This document shows, one piece after another, positions 54,446 to 63,154 of a DNA stretch of 64,000 nt. Where the stretch lies: contig NZ_CP022752.1 of NCBI RefSeq assembly GCF_002263515.1, forward strand, positions 2,480,001 to 2,544,000, given 5' to 3'. Origin of the DNA: Actinopolyspora erythraea (GTDB lineage Bacteria > Actinomycetota > Actinomycetes > Mycobacteriales > Pseudonocardiaceae). The notes beneath the pieces were generated by a model, which ran no database searches, was not told the origin of the DNA, and was given only the letters and a program-made list of their open reading frames with translations. A program made the translations under genes and the position numbers. Positions within the stretch are counted from its first letter, which is position 1. Each line of letters opens with the position of its first letter.

Positions 54446-55738
54446 TCAGCCGTCCAGACGTGTCAGTGCCGCGGGTCCCAGCCCCGCGACGTCGGCGATT
54501 CCGGCCAGCGCCATGGTGATGTCGAGTTCGGCGCCGAGGTGTTCGAGCACACTTCGCACTCCTCGCGCGCCGGCCGTGGCGAGCCCGTAGGCGTAGGGTC
54601 TGCCGATCCCCACGGCGGTCGCGCCGAGAGCCAGCGCCTTGAACACGTCCGCCCCGGTCCGGACTCCGCTGTCGAACAGCACGGGTATCCGGCCGTCGAC
54701 CTCGGCCACGATTCCCGGCAGGGCCTCCAGCGCCCCCAGGGCCCCGTCGACCTGTCGGCCCCCGTGGTTGGACACCACCACGCCGTCCACCCCGGCGTCG
54801 AGCGCCCGACGGGCGTCCTCGGGCCGTTGCAGCCCTTTCAACACGATCGGCAGCTTGGTGCGCTGCCGGACGAAGTCGAGCTCGTGCCAGGTCAGCGAGG
54901 AGCGGGAGAACACGTCGAGGAAGGTCTCCACGGCGGCCCGGGGACAGGGTGAGCGCAGGTTGCCCAGCAGCGAACCGGGATGGTTACGGCTCATCGACCA
55001 CAGCGCCCGCAACGCCTGCGGGGTGGGCCGGGGCGCCGGGGAGCTCGCCGGGTGTTTCAGGCGTCGCCGCACCAGCGAGGCGAACACGGGGTCGGCGGTG
55101 TACTGTGCGATTCCCTGACCGTGCGCGAACGGCAGGAATCCCGCGTCGAGATCGCGGGGGCGCCAACCGAGCACGTGCGTGTCCAGCGTGACCACGATCG
55201 CCTCGCAGCCCGACCGCTCGGCCCTGTGGACCATGCTGGTGACGAGGTCGTCGTCACTGCTCCAGTAGAGCTGGAACCAGCGGGGAGCCTGCGGGGCCGC
55301 CTCGGCGACCCGCTCCATCGACCAGGACGCCTGCGTGGACAGCATCACGGGCACGCCGCTGTCGGCGGCGGCGCGGGCCACCGCCAGGTCCCCCTGCGGG
55401 TGGACGAGTTCCAGCACTCCGATGGGAGCCAGCAGCAGAGGGGTGGGGAGTTCACGACCGAACAGCTCGACCCCGAGCCTCCTGTTGGAGACGTCGCGGA
55501 GCATGCTGGGAACGATCCGGTACCGCTCGAACGCCGCCCTGTTGGCCGAGGCGGTGCTTTCCGTACCGGCCGAGCCCTGGAGGTAGTTCCACCCACGTCG
55601 CGACATCGCCGAGCGCGCGGCTCGGCGCAGCCGTTCCGGATCGACCGGCACCGCGGGTTTGCGGCCGTAGACCCCCTCGCGGTAGATGCGCGTCTGGATC
55701 GCGCGACCGATGTTGCCGATGTCGTCCGCCAGTGACAT
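54446..55738 (-). CDS. FMN-dependent alpha-hydroxy acid oxidase (lactate 2-monooxygenase-like)
   Basis: A 430-aa TIM-barrel flavoenzyme. The catalytic His is H325 in VVVSNHGGRQVDG, and K301 (LPIVLKGL) contacts FMN. The N-terminal NYLQGSAGTESTASANRAAFERYRIVPSMLRDVSNR block is typical of lactate 2-monooxygenases. The enzyme should oxidise L-lactate or a related 2-hydroxy acid. The upstream exporter gene is on the same strand, 182 bp away. Exact substrate unproven. Confidence 0.88.
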   Translation of the reverse strand: MSLADDIGNIGRAIQTRIYREGVYGRKPAVPVDPERLRRAARSAMSRRGWNYLQGSAGTESTASANRAAFERYRIVPSMLRDVSNRRLGVELFGRELPTPLLLAPIGVLELVHPQGDLAVARAAADSGVPVMLSTQASWSMERVAEAAPQAPRWFQLYWSSDDDLVTSMVHRAERSGCEAIVVTLDTHVLGWRPRDLDAGFLPFAHGQGIAQYTADPVFASLVRRRLKHPASSPAPRPTPQALRALWSMSRNHPGSLLGNLRSPCPRAAVETFLDVFSRSSLTWHELDFVRQRTKLPIVLKGLQRPEDARRALDAGVDGVVVSNHGGRQVDGALGALEALPGIVAEVDGRIPVLFDSGVRTGADVFKALALGATAVGIGRPYAYGLATAGARGVRSVLEHLGAELDITMALAGIADVAGLGPAALTRLDG

Positions 55739-55920
55739 GCGCTTCCCTCAAAGCCGTTCGGCCGGTCGAGCTCCGGTTGTCGTCCAGGACGGTAGCCGCA
55801 CGGTCGCCGCCGTGGACAGTGGCGACGAGCCACGGCACCGTCCGGCGGAGACCGGGACGGTGCCCGCCGACGCCGCCCCTCGCTCCCCGACGCGCCCGGC
55901 TCGACCCACCGAAACCGGGA

Positions 55921-57195
55921 TCACGCCGTGGCTTCACCCGTCGCTTCAGCGGAACGACGGCCGCCCGCCATGGTTACGGCGGTCAGCGCGATCAGTGCGA
56001 TCAACACGCCGCCGGTCATGGCCATGGCCAACGCCGAGGCATCGTTGCCGAGCAGGCCGACGACCGGGGCGGTGAGCGCCCCCAGTCCGAACTGCCCCGC
56101 CCCCAGCAACGCGGCTGCCGTGCCTCCGGAGTCCCCGTGCCGGGACAGTGCGAGCGCGGGGGCGTTCGGGAGCACGAAGCCGACTGATCCCAGCACGAAC
56201 AGCAGGGGCACGAAGAAACCGGCGATTCCGCCGAGACCGGCGAGGGTGAACACGGTAAGCACGACGCCGGAGAGCGTGGCCGTGCTCAGGGCACCGAACA
56301 CGATCTGCTGCGAGTTGAACCTGCGCAGCAGTACGACGTTGAACTGCGTGGCTCCGATGATCACAAGGGCGCCGAGCCCGAAGACCAGGCCGAACTGTTG
56401 CTGGCTGAGTCCGAACTGCTCCTGCAGCACGAACGAGGCACCGGAGATGTAGGAGAACAGCGCCGACATGCCGAGCGCCGCCACCACCACCATCACCATG
56501 AACTGGCCGTCGGTGACCAGTTCCCGGTAGGAACGCATCACCGGCTTCATCCCGCCCTTGTGCCTGCGCTCCGGCGGGAGGCTCTCGCGCAGCGCGAGCG
56601 AGGCCAGCACCAGCAGCAGGAGACCGAGCACGGCCAGCACGGCGAACACGCCCCGCCAGGAGAGCTGAAGCAGGATGATGCCGCCCAGGGTCGGGGCGAG
56701 GATCGGTGCCGCTCCGTTGACCAGCATCAGCCTGGACAACGTCGTGGCGGCGGTACGTCCGGTGAACAGATCGCTGACCGAGGCCAGCGCGACGACCATT
56801 CCCGCGGCGCCGCCCGCTCCCTGCAGCACGCGAAGAATCCCCAGCACCAGGATGTTCGGGGCGAGCAGGCAGAGTAACGACGCTACGACGTGCACCGAGA
56901 TCCCGACGATCAGTGGGGTCCTGCGTCCCACCGCGTCGGAGAACGGCCCCATGACGAGCTGCCCCAGTCCGAGGCCGAGCAGTGTTCCGGTCAGGGTCAG
57001 CTGGGTCTGCGAGGAGCTGGCCCCCAGGCTGTCGCCGATGGCGGGCAGCGCGGGCAGGTACATGTCTATGGTCAGCGGCACCAGGGCGACCAGGGCGCCC
57101 AGTACGAGAATGATCCGGGTTCTGGCCCACCCGGTGGGTTCACTCACACCCGCCTGGTTCGGGGTGGAAGTGCTGTGCTCGGCGACTCGTTCCAT
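55921..57195 (-). CDS. Bcr/CflA-family drug exporter (MFS, DHA1)
   Basis: A 424-aa exporter starting MERVAEHSTST, with GGAAGG before the ATG. It contains TIDMYLPALPAIG (helix 1), motif A GPFSDAVGRRTP and helix 5 APILAPTLGG. It is similar to the exporter at 2344-3600 but has no adjacent regulator gene. Alternating GTGAAG/CTTCAC sites upstream suggest control by an unlinked repressor. Confidence 0.88.
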   Translation of the reverse strand: MERVAEHSTSTPNQAGVSEPTGWARTRIILVLGALVALVPLTIDMYLPALPAIGDSLGASSSQTQLTLTGTLLGLGLGQLVMGPFSDAVGRRTPLIVGISVHVVASLLCLLAPNILVLGILRVLQGAGGAAGMVVALASVSDLFTGRTAATTLSRLMLVNGAAPILAPTLGGIILLQLSWRGVFAVLAVLGLLLLVLASLALRESLPPERRHKGGMKPVMRSYRELVTDGQFMVMVVVAALGMSALFSYISGASFVLQEQFGLSQQQFGLVFGLGALVIIGATQFNVVLLRRFNSQQIVFGALSTATLSGVVLTVFTLAGLGGIAGFFVPLLFVLGSVGFVLPNAPALALSRHGDSGGTAAALLGAGQFGLGALTAPVVGLLGNDASALAMAMTGGVLIALIALTAVTMAGGRRSAEATGEATA

Positions 57196-57215
57196 CACGA
57201 CCTTCCGTACGGGAT

Positions 57216-57256
57216 GTGAAGATGACAGGACTGCCAACTTCACAGCGAACGTGAAG
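57216..57256. promoter_or_regulatory. Alternating GTGAAG / CTTCAC / GTGAAG sites upstream of exporter
   Basis: GTGAAG at 57216-57221 and 57251-57256 with CTTCAC at 57238-57243. The second and third form a dyad with a 7-base spacer. All lie within 61 bp of the exporter start. Candidate operator array. Confidence 0.5.
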
Positions 57257-58015
57257 GATGTTTTATTCCCGGGATAGGGAAACGTGCCCCGTTTTCCGCA
57301 CCCGCACACCCGTGAGATGGAACACCACCCTGGAAAAGCGACCGAGAACGCGGACAGTCCCCGAAAGGTGCGCGCTCGGAGACGCTCGGTGACGTTTTTC
57401 GGAACCACTCGGTTTCCCAATTTCCCCCGAACGCCCCAACACCGGCACGGACTTCGACGACCTTCGAAAGCGAGCACCCCAGCCGCCCGCGCCGCATCTC
57501 CCGGAAGAACGAGCCGATTCGCTTCCGCCTCCCGCTGGGAAGGATTCCCGCGCACGAACATTTCACGAGAGCACGAAACGCCGCCCGAAAAGAATTCGAA
57601 AAGCACCCGGCCGAACACGTCTTCGCAGAGCGGCGACCCGGCCGACGCCGCTCGGCATACCGCGGAGCAGGATCGTCGCGGCGAGCGCGGCCAGTGGGTA
57701 GGGACTGGCCCCCGCTCTTCGACCGGCCGAGCACGAACTCCCTCGGCGAGGTCAACGTGGACACCTCGCGACTGGTCACCGACGGGGCGCTGTTCGCGCC
57801 CCACCAGGAGGTCTCGACGGCGGCGCCCCCTCGCCGGTCCGTGTCGCCGACTTCCGGTTCGGGCGCCCCGAACCATTCGCAACCGCGCCACCGGCCGAGG
57901 TCCGACCGCGCGGAACAGGTTCCCGCCGCCACGCGGTGGCTAGATGCTCGCGGATGCCCGCGGGCTGGGCTAACGTTCTCGCGGGGGTAGTCACCGGCGG
58001 GAAACCGGAGTTGAC
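57257..58015. other. 759-bp region without a recognised gene
   Basis: Frames on both strands are Arg/Ser/Pro-rich and match no family. The left end is AT-richer and probably carries the exporter promoter. The right end carries the SDR promoter. I see no repeat or RNA signature. Confidence 0.45.
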
Positions 58016-58723
58016 GTGCGATTGCGGAACAAGAACGCCCTGGTCGTCGGAGCCAGCGGAACGCTGGGCGGCAAGCTCGCGCACAAGCTGCACGAGGCGG
58101 GGATGAACACCTACCTGGCAGGACGCGACCGGGATGCGCTGGCGGCCGTATCGAGCGAACTCGGCGGCGCAGCGCACTCGACCTTCGAGGCCATCGACAC
58201 CGATTCCTGCCGTCGAGTGGTCGAGACGGCGGCCGACTCGCTGGCGGGACTGGACCTCGTGCTCGTCGCCACCGGGGTGGCGGCCTTCGGTCCCACCGCG
58301 AACACCGAGGACGCGGTGACCGAACACCTGCTGACGGTCAACACGCTCGCCCCGGTGGTGCTCGGTCGGGCGTCGCTGCCGCACCTGGAACAGCGCGGCG
58401 GAACCCTCGCGGTGCTCTCGGCGATACTGGCCGACCACCCCACCGCGGGGATGGCGGACTACTCCGCCAGCAAGGCCGCCCTGTCGGCGTGGCTGACCGC
58501 GACCCGCCGGGAGGCGCGCCGCCGCGGTGTGGACGTGTTCGACATCCGGCCACCGCACGTGGCCACCGGACTGGCCGAGCGTGCCCTGAGCGGAACACCA
58601 CCCCGCACACCGCCGGCCGCCGACACCGACGAAGTGGTGGAGACCATCGTCTCCGGCATACGCGACAGCGCGCACGAACTGCGCTACGACCTCGACGAGC
58701 AACAGCTTCGACTGGTCTTCTGA
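58016..58723 (+). CDS. Short-chain dehydrogenase/reductase
   Basis: A 235-aa SDR started at GTG, with CCGGAG five bases upstream. The cofactor motif VVGASGTLGGKLA is near residues 10-22, the catalytic Ser is in VLSAIL, and the catalytic Tyr/Lys are in YSASK. The R-rich first beta strand region (LAGRDRDAL) suggests NADPH. No operon partner; substrate unknown. Confidence 0.88.
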   Translation: MRLRNKNALVVGASGTLGGKLAHKLHEAGMNTYLAGRDRDALAAVSSELGGAAHSTFEAIDTDSCRRVVETAADSLAGLDLVLVATGVAAFGPTANTEDAVTEHLLTVNTLAPVVLGRASLPHLEQRGGTLAVLSAILADHPTAGMADYSASKAALSAWLTATRREARRRGVDVFDIRPPHVATGLAERALSGTPPRTPPAADTDEVVETIVSGIRDSAHELRYDLDEQQLRLVF

Positions 58724-58878
58724 AAGTACGACCACTCCCCCGAGGGCGGTGCCCCACCGGGTCGGACGCCCACGAGGGCGCCCGACCTTCCGGGCCGGGG
58801 CATCGGGGAAGCCGGGACTTCGCCAGGCTCGTACCCGCCACTTCGGCGGTTCCGGCACCGCTGTTAGAGTGTCCGGCG

Positions 58879-58926
58879 ATGGGTATCGAAGCAACTGCTC
58901 TCTTCTACGTGAGGCCCCGCCGCTGA
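58879..58926 (+). CDS. Erm leader peptide (15 aa)
   Basis: Encodes MGIEATALFYVRPRR. The Arg-x-Arg near the end (RPR) fits the +x+ motif at which macrolide-bound ribosomes stall, as in ermD-type leaders. A -10-like TTAGAGT at 58864-58870 and -35-like TTCGGC at 58842-58847 place the message start just ahead of the ATG, so it may be leaderless. Its stop codon lies in the loop of the first hairpin of the attenuator. Confidence 0.7.
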   Translation: MGIEATALFYVRPRR

Positions 58927-59028
58927 CGGCGGGGAGCTGACCTCACTTTCCGCAGCTCCGCCGCGCACCGGAGTCATCGCCGGTGCGGCCTTTCCGGCTG
59001 CCCGGCTCCGTTTCCAACTCCGCGGAGC
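58915..59028 (+). promoter_or_regulatory. erm attenuator: mutually exclusive hairpins
   Basis: Stem 1:2 is CCCCGCCG / CGGCGGGG (58915-58934, perfect 8 bp). Segment 2 can instead pair with segment 3 (58928-58939 with CAGCTCCGCC at 58953-58962). A third hairpin is CGCACCGG / CCGGTGCG (58964-58987). GCTCCG (59005-59010) can mask the GGAG ribosome site (CGGAGC, 59023-59028). Ribosome stalling in the leader would break 1:2 and re-fold the rest. Confidence 0.65.
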
Positions 59029-59034
59029 ATACCC

Positions 59035-59886
59035 ATGTCTCACTCCCATCCTGGCGGGCCGCACGAGCTCGGCCAGAACTTCCTCGTCGATCATTCGACG
59101 ATCAGCGCGATCGAGGGTCTCGTCGCTGAAACGAGCGGTCCGATCGTGGAACTCGCCGCCGGCGACGGTGCCGTCACAGTTCCGCTGGCCCGGTCCGGCC
59201 GTCCGGTCACCGCGGTGGAGCTCGACCCCCGCAGCGCACGACGTCTGCGGCGACGCACGCCGGAGCACGTCGCTGTCGTCAACGAGGACCTCCTGCGGTT
59301 TCCGCTGCCCCGGACCCCGCACGTGCTGGTCGGCAACCTGCCGTTCCACCTCACCACCGCGTTGCTCAAGCGCCTGCTGGACGCGCACGGCTGGCGAACC
59401 GCGATCCTGCTGGTGCAGTGGGAGGTCGCCCGCAGACGGGCGGGCGTCGGCGGCGCCACGATGCTCACCGCACAGTGGTGGCCCTGGTACGAGTTCGGGC
59501 TGCGACAACGCGTACCCGCGCACTCCTTCCGCCCCGTGCCCTCCGTCGACGGCGGCCTGCTCGTCGTGACCCGCCGGGAACGTCCCCTGGTCACCGAGGG
59601 CGAGCGGTACCAGCGTTTCGTCAGGGACGTCTACACCGGCCGGGGGCGGGGGCTGGAGGAGATCCTGTTCCGCACCGGACGGATCCACCGCTCAGCCCTG
59701 CGGCGATGGCTGCACGAGGAGCAGGTGTCGCCACGGGCCCTCCCCAAGGAGCTCACCGCGGCGCAGTGGGCCTCGCTGTGGCGACAGGTACAGAGCAACA
59801 CCACGGTCCCGCCGCGTCGTCGGCCGCGCAAGACCACGAGTTCCGCGGCGAGTGGGCGAGGTGGGAACCGAGGAGCCGGGCGGTGA
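59035..59886 (+). CDS. erm: 23S rRNA (adenine-N6)-methyltransferase, Erm family
   Basis: A 283-aa SAM enzyme expected to methylate A2058 of 23S rRNA and give MLS resistance. HELGQNFLVDHSTI (residues 10-23) is the family start motif. SAM motif I is VELAAGDGAVTVPLA (38-52), motif II has ELDPR, and catalytic motif IV is NLPFHLT (101-107). A basic Arg-rich tail follows residue 260, as in Erm proteins of actinomycetes. GGAG is seven bases before the ATG. A leader peptide and attenuator precede it, so it is probably drug-inducible. Confidence 0.92.
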   Translation: MSHSHPGGPHELGQNFLVDHSTISAIEGLVAETSGPIVELAAGDGAVTVPLARSGRPVTAVELDPRSARRLRRRTPEHVAVVNEDLLRFPLPRTPHVLVGNLPFHLTTALLKRLLDAHGWRTAILLVQWEVARRRAGVGGATMLTAQWWPWYEFGLRQRVPAHSFRPVPSVDGGLLVVTRRERPLVTEGERYQRFVRDVYTGRGRGLEEILFRTGRIHRSALRRWLHEEQVSPRALPKELTAAQWASLWRQVQSNTTVPPRRRPRKTTSSAASGRGGNRGAGR

Positions 59887-60228
59887 CCGTCCCCGCTCAC
59901 CACCGACCGTGACCGGGACCGCCGGATCCGGATCCCGGAGACGAAACGCCGCGTGCGGAATGTCCCCGGAATCCGGTCCCGGCGCACCGGCCGCCACGCC
60001 CAGCGACCGAGCTCCGGAGCACCGGCACCTTCCTCGGTGTGCGGTCTCCTACCCTGGCCGGTCAGCCGGCGGCCGAGCTCGGCCGTGTCTCCCGGCACGA
60101 CGCGCGGCCGCCGGACGGGGACGCCCACCCGGTACTTCCGCGTCGGTGTCGGGCGGAGGCGGCACCGGGACCGCCCGGAAGCTGTGGTCCTCCCGGCGCG
60201 GGACGGTGCCGCCCCGACGAAGGAGGGC
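59887..60228. other. Intergenic, no gene recognised
   Basis: A 342-bp stretch between the convergent erm and GNAT genes. Long overlapping frames here are GC-driven shadows. No terminator with a clean perfect stem was identified. Confidence 0.45.
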
Positions 60229-60669
60229 TCAGGCCGAACCCGAGCTACCTCGGTACGAGGCCCGCCGCTCCAAGTACCTCGCGTTCGGTTCGGCGAACCC
60301 GAAGTCCCGGTATAACTCGTGCGCGTCGTCGGTGTGCAGCATCCACTTGAAGTCCTTGCCCGGACCGTTGTCGATCATCTCGTGCACCAGTCCCCTGCCG
60401 AGCCCCCGGCCGCGGTGCGCGGTCTCGATGTAGACGTCGGCGAGGTAGGCCATGGCGACGCCGTCTGAGAACGCCCGGGCGAAACCGACGGTGTGGCCGT
60501 GCGGGTCATAGCATCCCACCACGCGCCAGGCGTGGCGGACCTGCCGGCGGAAGTCGTCGAACTCGCGCCAGCGGCCCCAGTAGGCCTCGGTGGACAGGAA
60601 ACGCCAGACGGCGCCGAGATCCAGCCGGTTCGGGTCGTCGTCGAACTCGTAAGGGTGATACAGCGACAC
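60229..60669 (-). CDS. GNAT-family N-acetyltransferase
   Basis: A 146-aa acetyltransferase. The acetyl-CoA motif is TAHRGRGLGRGLVHEMID (R/Q-x2-G-x-G/A), preceded by the beta strand AYLADVYIE and followed by LYRDFGFAEP. The GTG start gives a normal family N-terminus, but no clear ribosome site is seen. Resistance or metabolic role cannot be told. It is unlinked to the erm transcription unit. Confidence 0.85.
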   Translation of the reverse strand: MSLYHPYEFDDDPNRLDLGAVWRFLSTEAYWGRWREFDDFRRQVRHAWRVVGCYDPHGHTVGFARAFSDGVAMAYLADVYIETAHRGRGLGRGLVHEMIDNGPGKDFKWMLHTDDAHELYRDFGFAEPNARYLERRASYRGSSGSA

Positions 60670-60816
60670 GGCCCGAGCGAAGCAGACCCGGGCGGGACCC
60701 CGCCACCGCTTTTCCGCACGGCCCCGGGACCCACGAGCTCGCCCCGACCCGACGGGAGGCCGGGGCGCCGTCGGGTCCGGTGTTCGGGCTCGCGCCGCGG
60801 CCGCGCCCTGTGCGGC

Positions 60817-61038
60817 TCAGTCGAACCGTCCACCGCGCAGGGCGGTGGTGAAGGCCGACCAGACGGCGGGGGTCAGTGTCAGCACCGGACCGGCCTGACC
60901 TAACTTGCTGTCACGAACCCCGATCACGTGCCGGCCGGAACCGACCTCGACGCAGCCATTGGCCCTGCTGTAACTGGACTTGTACCAGTTCTCGACTGCC
61001 GCACGACTCGTACTGATGTGCTGACCGTTCATCGCCAT
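60817..61038 (-). CDS. DUF397 domain protein
   Basis: A 73-aa protein with NWYKSSYSRANGCVEVGSGRHVIGVRDSKLGQAGPVL and WSAFTTALRGG, the DUF397 pattern. ATG 61038 overlaps the upstream TGA by one base (TGATG) and has AAGGAG five bases before it. A GTG one codon upstream is less well placed. Probably the partner of the XRE regulator upstream. Confidence 0.9.
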   Translation of the reverse strand: MAMNGQHISTSRAAVENWYKSSYSRANGCVEVGSGRHVIGVRDSKLGQAGPVLTLTPAVWSAFTTALRGGRFD

Positions 61039-61916
61039 CACAGCTCCTTCGCTATACGGCTGATCAATGCTGGGGTTTCCTCAGGCTGACAAGCCTGCGC
61101 CTGCAAGCGCCTCATCGCCGCACGATAAACGGCTATCTCCTCGGGTTGCTCGTAGTAGTAACCCTTGACACGTGTGTCCACGTAGACGGTTCCGGGGTCG
61201 TTCTCCAACTCGGGCGGAAAGGCCAGATATATGAAAGCGCCTTCTATACCGGTGTGAGCTCCGACGGACATCGGCAGTACCTGCACAGTGATGTGGGGCT
61301 CTTCCACGAGGTGCAACAGATGACGGAGTTGTTCACGTGCCACGTCAACGCCTCCGACAGGGGTACGCAACGCGGACTCGTGGATGACCGACCACAGCAG
61401 TGGAGGTTGTCCGGCGCGTCCGAGTACTTCTCGCTGTCTAGCCAACCGAAGCTCGACACGGCGTTGAACCTCCTCTTCCGGAATCTCCGGTTCAACACCT
61501 CGTATGACTGCCTCGGTGTACGGCTTCGTCTGCATCAGCCCGGAAACGACCTGTGCGTCGAAGCTTTCGATCGATGCGGCGCACGACTCCAGCCCGAGGA
61601 AGAGCTTGAAGTACTCGGGCAGCACTTCGCTGGTGAAATCGAAGTTGATCCACCAGTCCTTTCCCTTCTTCGCCCGCGCTCGAAGCTGTTGGAAGAACTC
61701 GGAACGCTCCGGCACACCGTAGAGATCCAGCAACTTGTCCAACTGCAGTGGCCCCGGCAACGAACGACCGTTCTCAATGTGGCCGATGCCCTGCTCACTC
61801 CCACGTACGGCTCGCCCTGCGTCCGCTCGTGAGAGATCGGCAAGTTCACGCAATTTCCGCAGCTCGAAAGCGATCCAACGCTTCAGGACCGTGGGGCTGC
61901 TCGGAGAGCTCGACAC
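61038..61916 (-). CDS. XRE-type HTH regulator with DUF5753 domain
   Basis: A 292-aa regulator started at GTG, with AGGAGGAAG upstream. The HTH lies near residues 20-50 (LRELADLSRADAGRAVRGSEQGIGHIENGR). The DUF5753 domain follows, with VVSGLMQTKPYTEAVIRG and VIHESALRTPVGG. It is coupled to the DUF397 gene (one-base overlap). It is divergent from the genes leading into the graspetide cluster, with a 16-bp palindrome in the shared gap, so it may be the cluster's regulator. Confidence 0.88.
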   Translation of the reverse strand: MSSSPSSPTVLKRWIAFELRKLRELADLSRADAGRAVRGSEQGIGHIENGRSLPGPLQLDKLLDLYGVPERSEFFQQLRARAKKGKDWWINFDFTSEVLPEYFKLFLGLESCAASIESFDAQVVSGLMQTKPYTEAVIRGVEPEIPEEEVQRRVELRLARQREVLGRAGQPPLLWSVIHESALRTPVGGVDVAREQLRHLLHLVEEPHITVQVLPMSVGAHTGIEGAFIYLAFPPELENDPGTVYVDTRVKGYYYEQPEEIAVYRAAMRRLQAQACQPEETPALISRIAKEL

Positions 61917-62040
61917 GTCTTCCTCCTGATCATTGGTGCTGCGGCTTCAGTGGATCACATGCCACCCGGTTCGGGACACGGGCAGCAACAGCCTTCGGTG
62001 GACAGCACACAACAAAAGATCACTCGAACGATGGACTGTT

Positions 62041-62056
62041 TTTGAGCATGCTCAAA
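62041..62056. promoter_or_regulatory. 16-bp perfect palindrome between XRE gene and graspetide genes
   Basis: TTTGAGCATGCTCAAA is fully self-complementary. It is 125 bp from the XRE start and 102 bp from the 62158 gene. It is a good candidate operator for the divergent region. Confidence 0.6.
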
Positions 62057-62157
62057 TGTAGTCTGCTCACTAAGCGTTCGGCTGGCCCGAGTTCACTTTG
62101 GGCAACCGAACGCCTGTCAAGCGCTACCGTCCACACCAACCACCGAAGGGAAACGCG

Positions 62158-62622
62158 ATGACCGCCCTGCCACCGGCTCCGGTGCCCTGTCTGCTGACCG
62201 CGCTCGGCCTGCGGCTGACGGTGCACGGCATCGCGGGGACGGCGGCAGCGGCCGAGGAGCTGCACGAACTCGGCTTCACCGAGGTGCGCTGGTGCCCGGC
62301 TCCCAGCGGCGGGAACACCACTGCCCCGTACGCCTTCGTCCGCGTGGACGGGCTGGTCCATCTCGCCTGGTTCCGGCCGTGGCACCACGTCGAATCCCGC
62401 GAACCCACCGCGTGCGGCCGACCGTTCCGCCCGTTCGGACGCGGCGTACTGCCGCTGCCGTCGAGCCACGACGTGAACGGCAGCTGCCCGGTATGTCTCG
62501 ATCTCTGGAGGCGATTCCACGATGAACCGCTCGAACCACCCTCCCCCGAAGCGGGGGCACACCACGCTGCCGCGTCGCCGTTCCGGCCGTCACCTGCTGT
62601 TCCGGGGCGAGCTGAGCCCTGA
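62158..62622 (+). CDS. 154-aa protein at head of graspetide cluster
   Basis: A soluble protein starting MTALPPAPVPCLLTALGLRLTVHG, with GAAGGG upstream. A central VRWCPAPSGGNTTAPYAFVRVDGLVHLAWFRPWHHVES region and a CPVCLDLWRRF motif near residues 117-127 are notable; with C78 the CxxC could bind zinc. The last 30 residues are low-complexity and overlap the next ORF by 100 bp. Family not recognised. Same strand and spacing suggest co-transcription with tgmA and tgmB. Confidence 0.6.
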   Translation: MTALPPAPVPCLLTALGLRLTVHGIAGTAAAAEELHELGFTEVRWCPAPSGGNTTAPYAFVRVDGLVHLAWFRPWHHVESREPTACGRPFRPFGRGVLPLPSSHDVNGSCPVCLDLWRRFHDEPLEPPSPEAGAHHAAASPFRPSPAVPGRAEP

Positions 62623-62791
62623 CCGGCGCGGTCCCGACACGGTCCGGGTCGGCGAGATCCCTGCCCTCGCTTTGGGACACGCCGTGCGTACTCCACACCT
62701 CGACCAGCGGCTGCCGCGGCGTGTGCTCATCGGCCTACGCGAGCTCCCGGTTCGCTCTCACGGCAGGACGCCGCCTCCCCGCTGCCGCTGA
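62522..62791 (+). CDS. 89-aa basic hypothetical protein overlapping previous gene
   Basis: An Arg/Pro-rich small protein starting MNRSNHPPPKRGHTTLPRRR, with RHLLFRGELSPDRRGPDTVRVGEIPALALGHAVRTPHL in the middle. GGAGG lies ten bases before the ATG. It overlaps the preceding ORF by 101 bp in another frame, so only one of the two 3'/5' ends may be real. No family recognised. Confidence 0.4.
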   Translation: MNRSNHPPPKRGHTTLPRRRSGRHLLFRGELSPDRRGPDTVRVGEIPALALGHAVRTPHLDQRLPRRVLIGLRELPVRSHGRTPPPRCR

Positions 62792-62859
62792 GAGCGCGAC
62801 CGGATGTCCCGACTTCCAGCCGACGATGAACACCGATCCCCCGGAAAGGACGAACCACG

Positions 62860-63153
62860 ATGACGACGATTCCGGAGATCAACCCCTGGATCCCCAACAT
62901 GTTCCCGACCGCCGCGGCCAATCCCGCCAAGTCCGCGGACCGGCCGAGCGGCGCGGAGCTGCGCCCGTTCGGTCTGACCGGGCTGGTAGAGCTCGACGAG
63001 CGGGAGCTCGCCGATCCCGACCAGCCGCACTACGACCCGGCACGGCAACTCAACGTCTCCCCCGAGGGCACCACCTCGGCCGAGCACCTGCTGCGCGCCG
63101 CCACCAGGCAGGACACCCGTTACGACAGCCAGTGGTTCGTGGACAGGGACTGA
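62860..63153 (+). CDS. tgmA: ATP-grasp-modified RiPP precursor (graspetide precursor)
   Basis: A 97-aa precursor. The leader contains LRPFGLTGLVELDE (residues about 34-47) and HYDPARQLNVSPEG (about 57-70). These are the PFGL and YDPxxQ marks of precursors recognised by TgmB-type ATP-grasp ligases. The C-terminal core after that (TTSAEHLLRAATRQDTRYDS to the stop) has Thr, Ser, Lys-free but Glu/Asp-rich sites able to form ester links between Thr/Ser hydroxyls and acidic side chains. GGAAAGGA precedes the ATG. The ligase gene starts 2 bp after the stop. Confidence 0.85.
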   Translation: MTTIPEINPWIPNMFPTAAANPAKSADRPSGAELRPFGLTGLVELDERELADPDQPHYDPARQLNVSPEGTTSAEHLLRAATRQDTRYDSQWFVDRD

Positions 63154-63154
63154 C

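Noticed and set aside
57284..57943. 219-aa plus-strand ORF upstream of the SDR gene
   Set aside because: Arg/Ser/Thr-rich with no start context or homologous pattern; considered noncoding.
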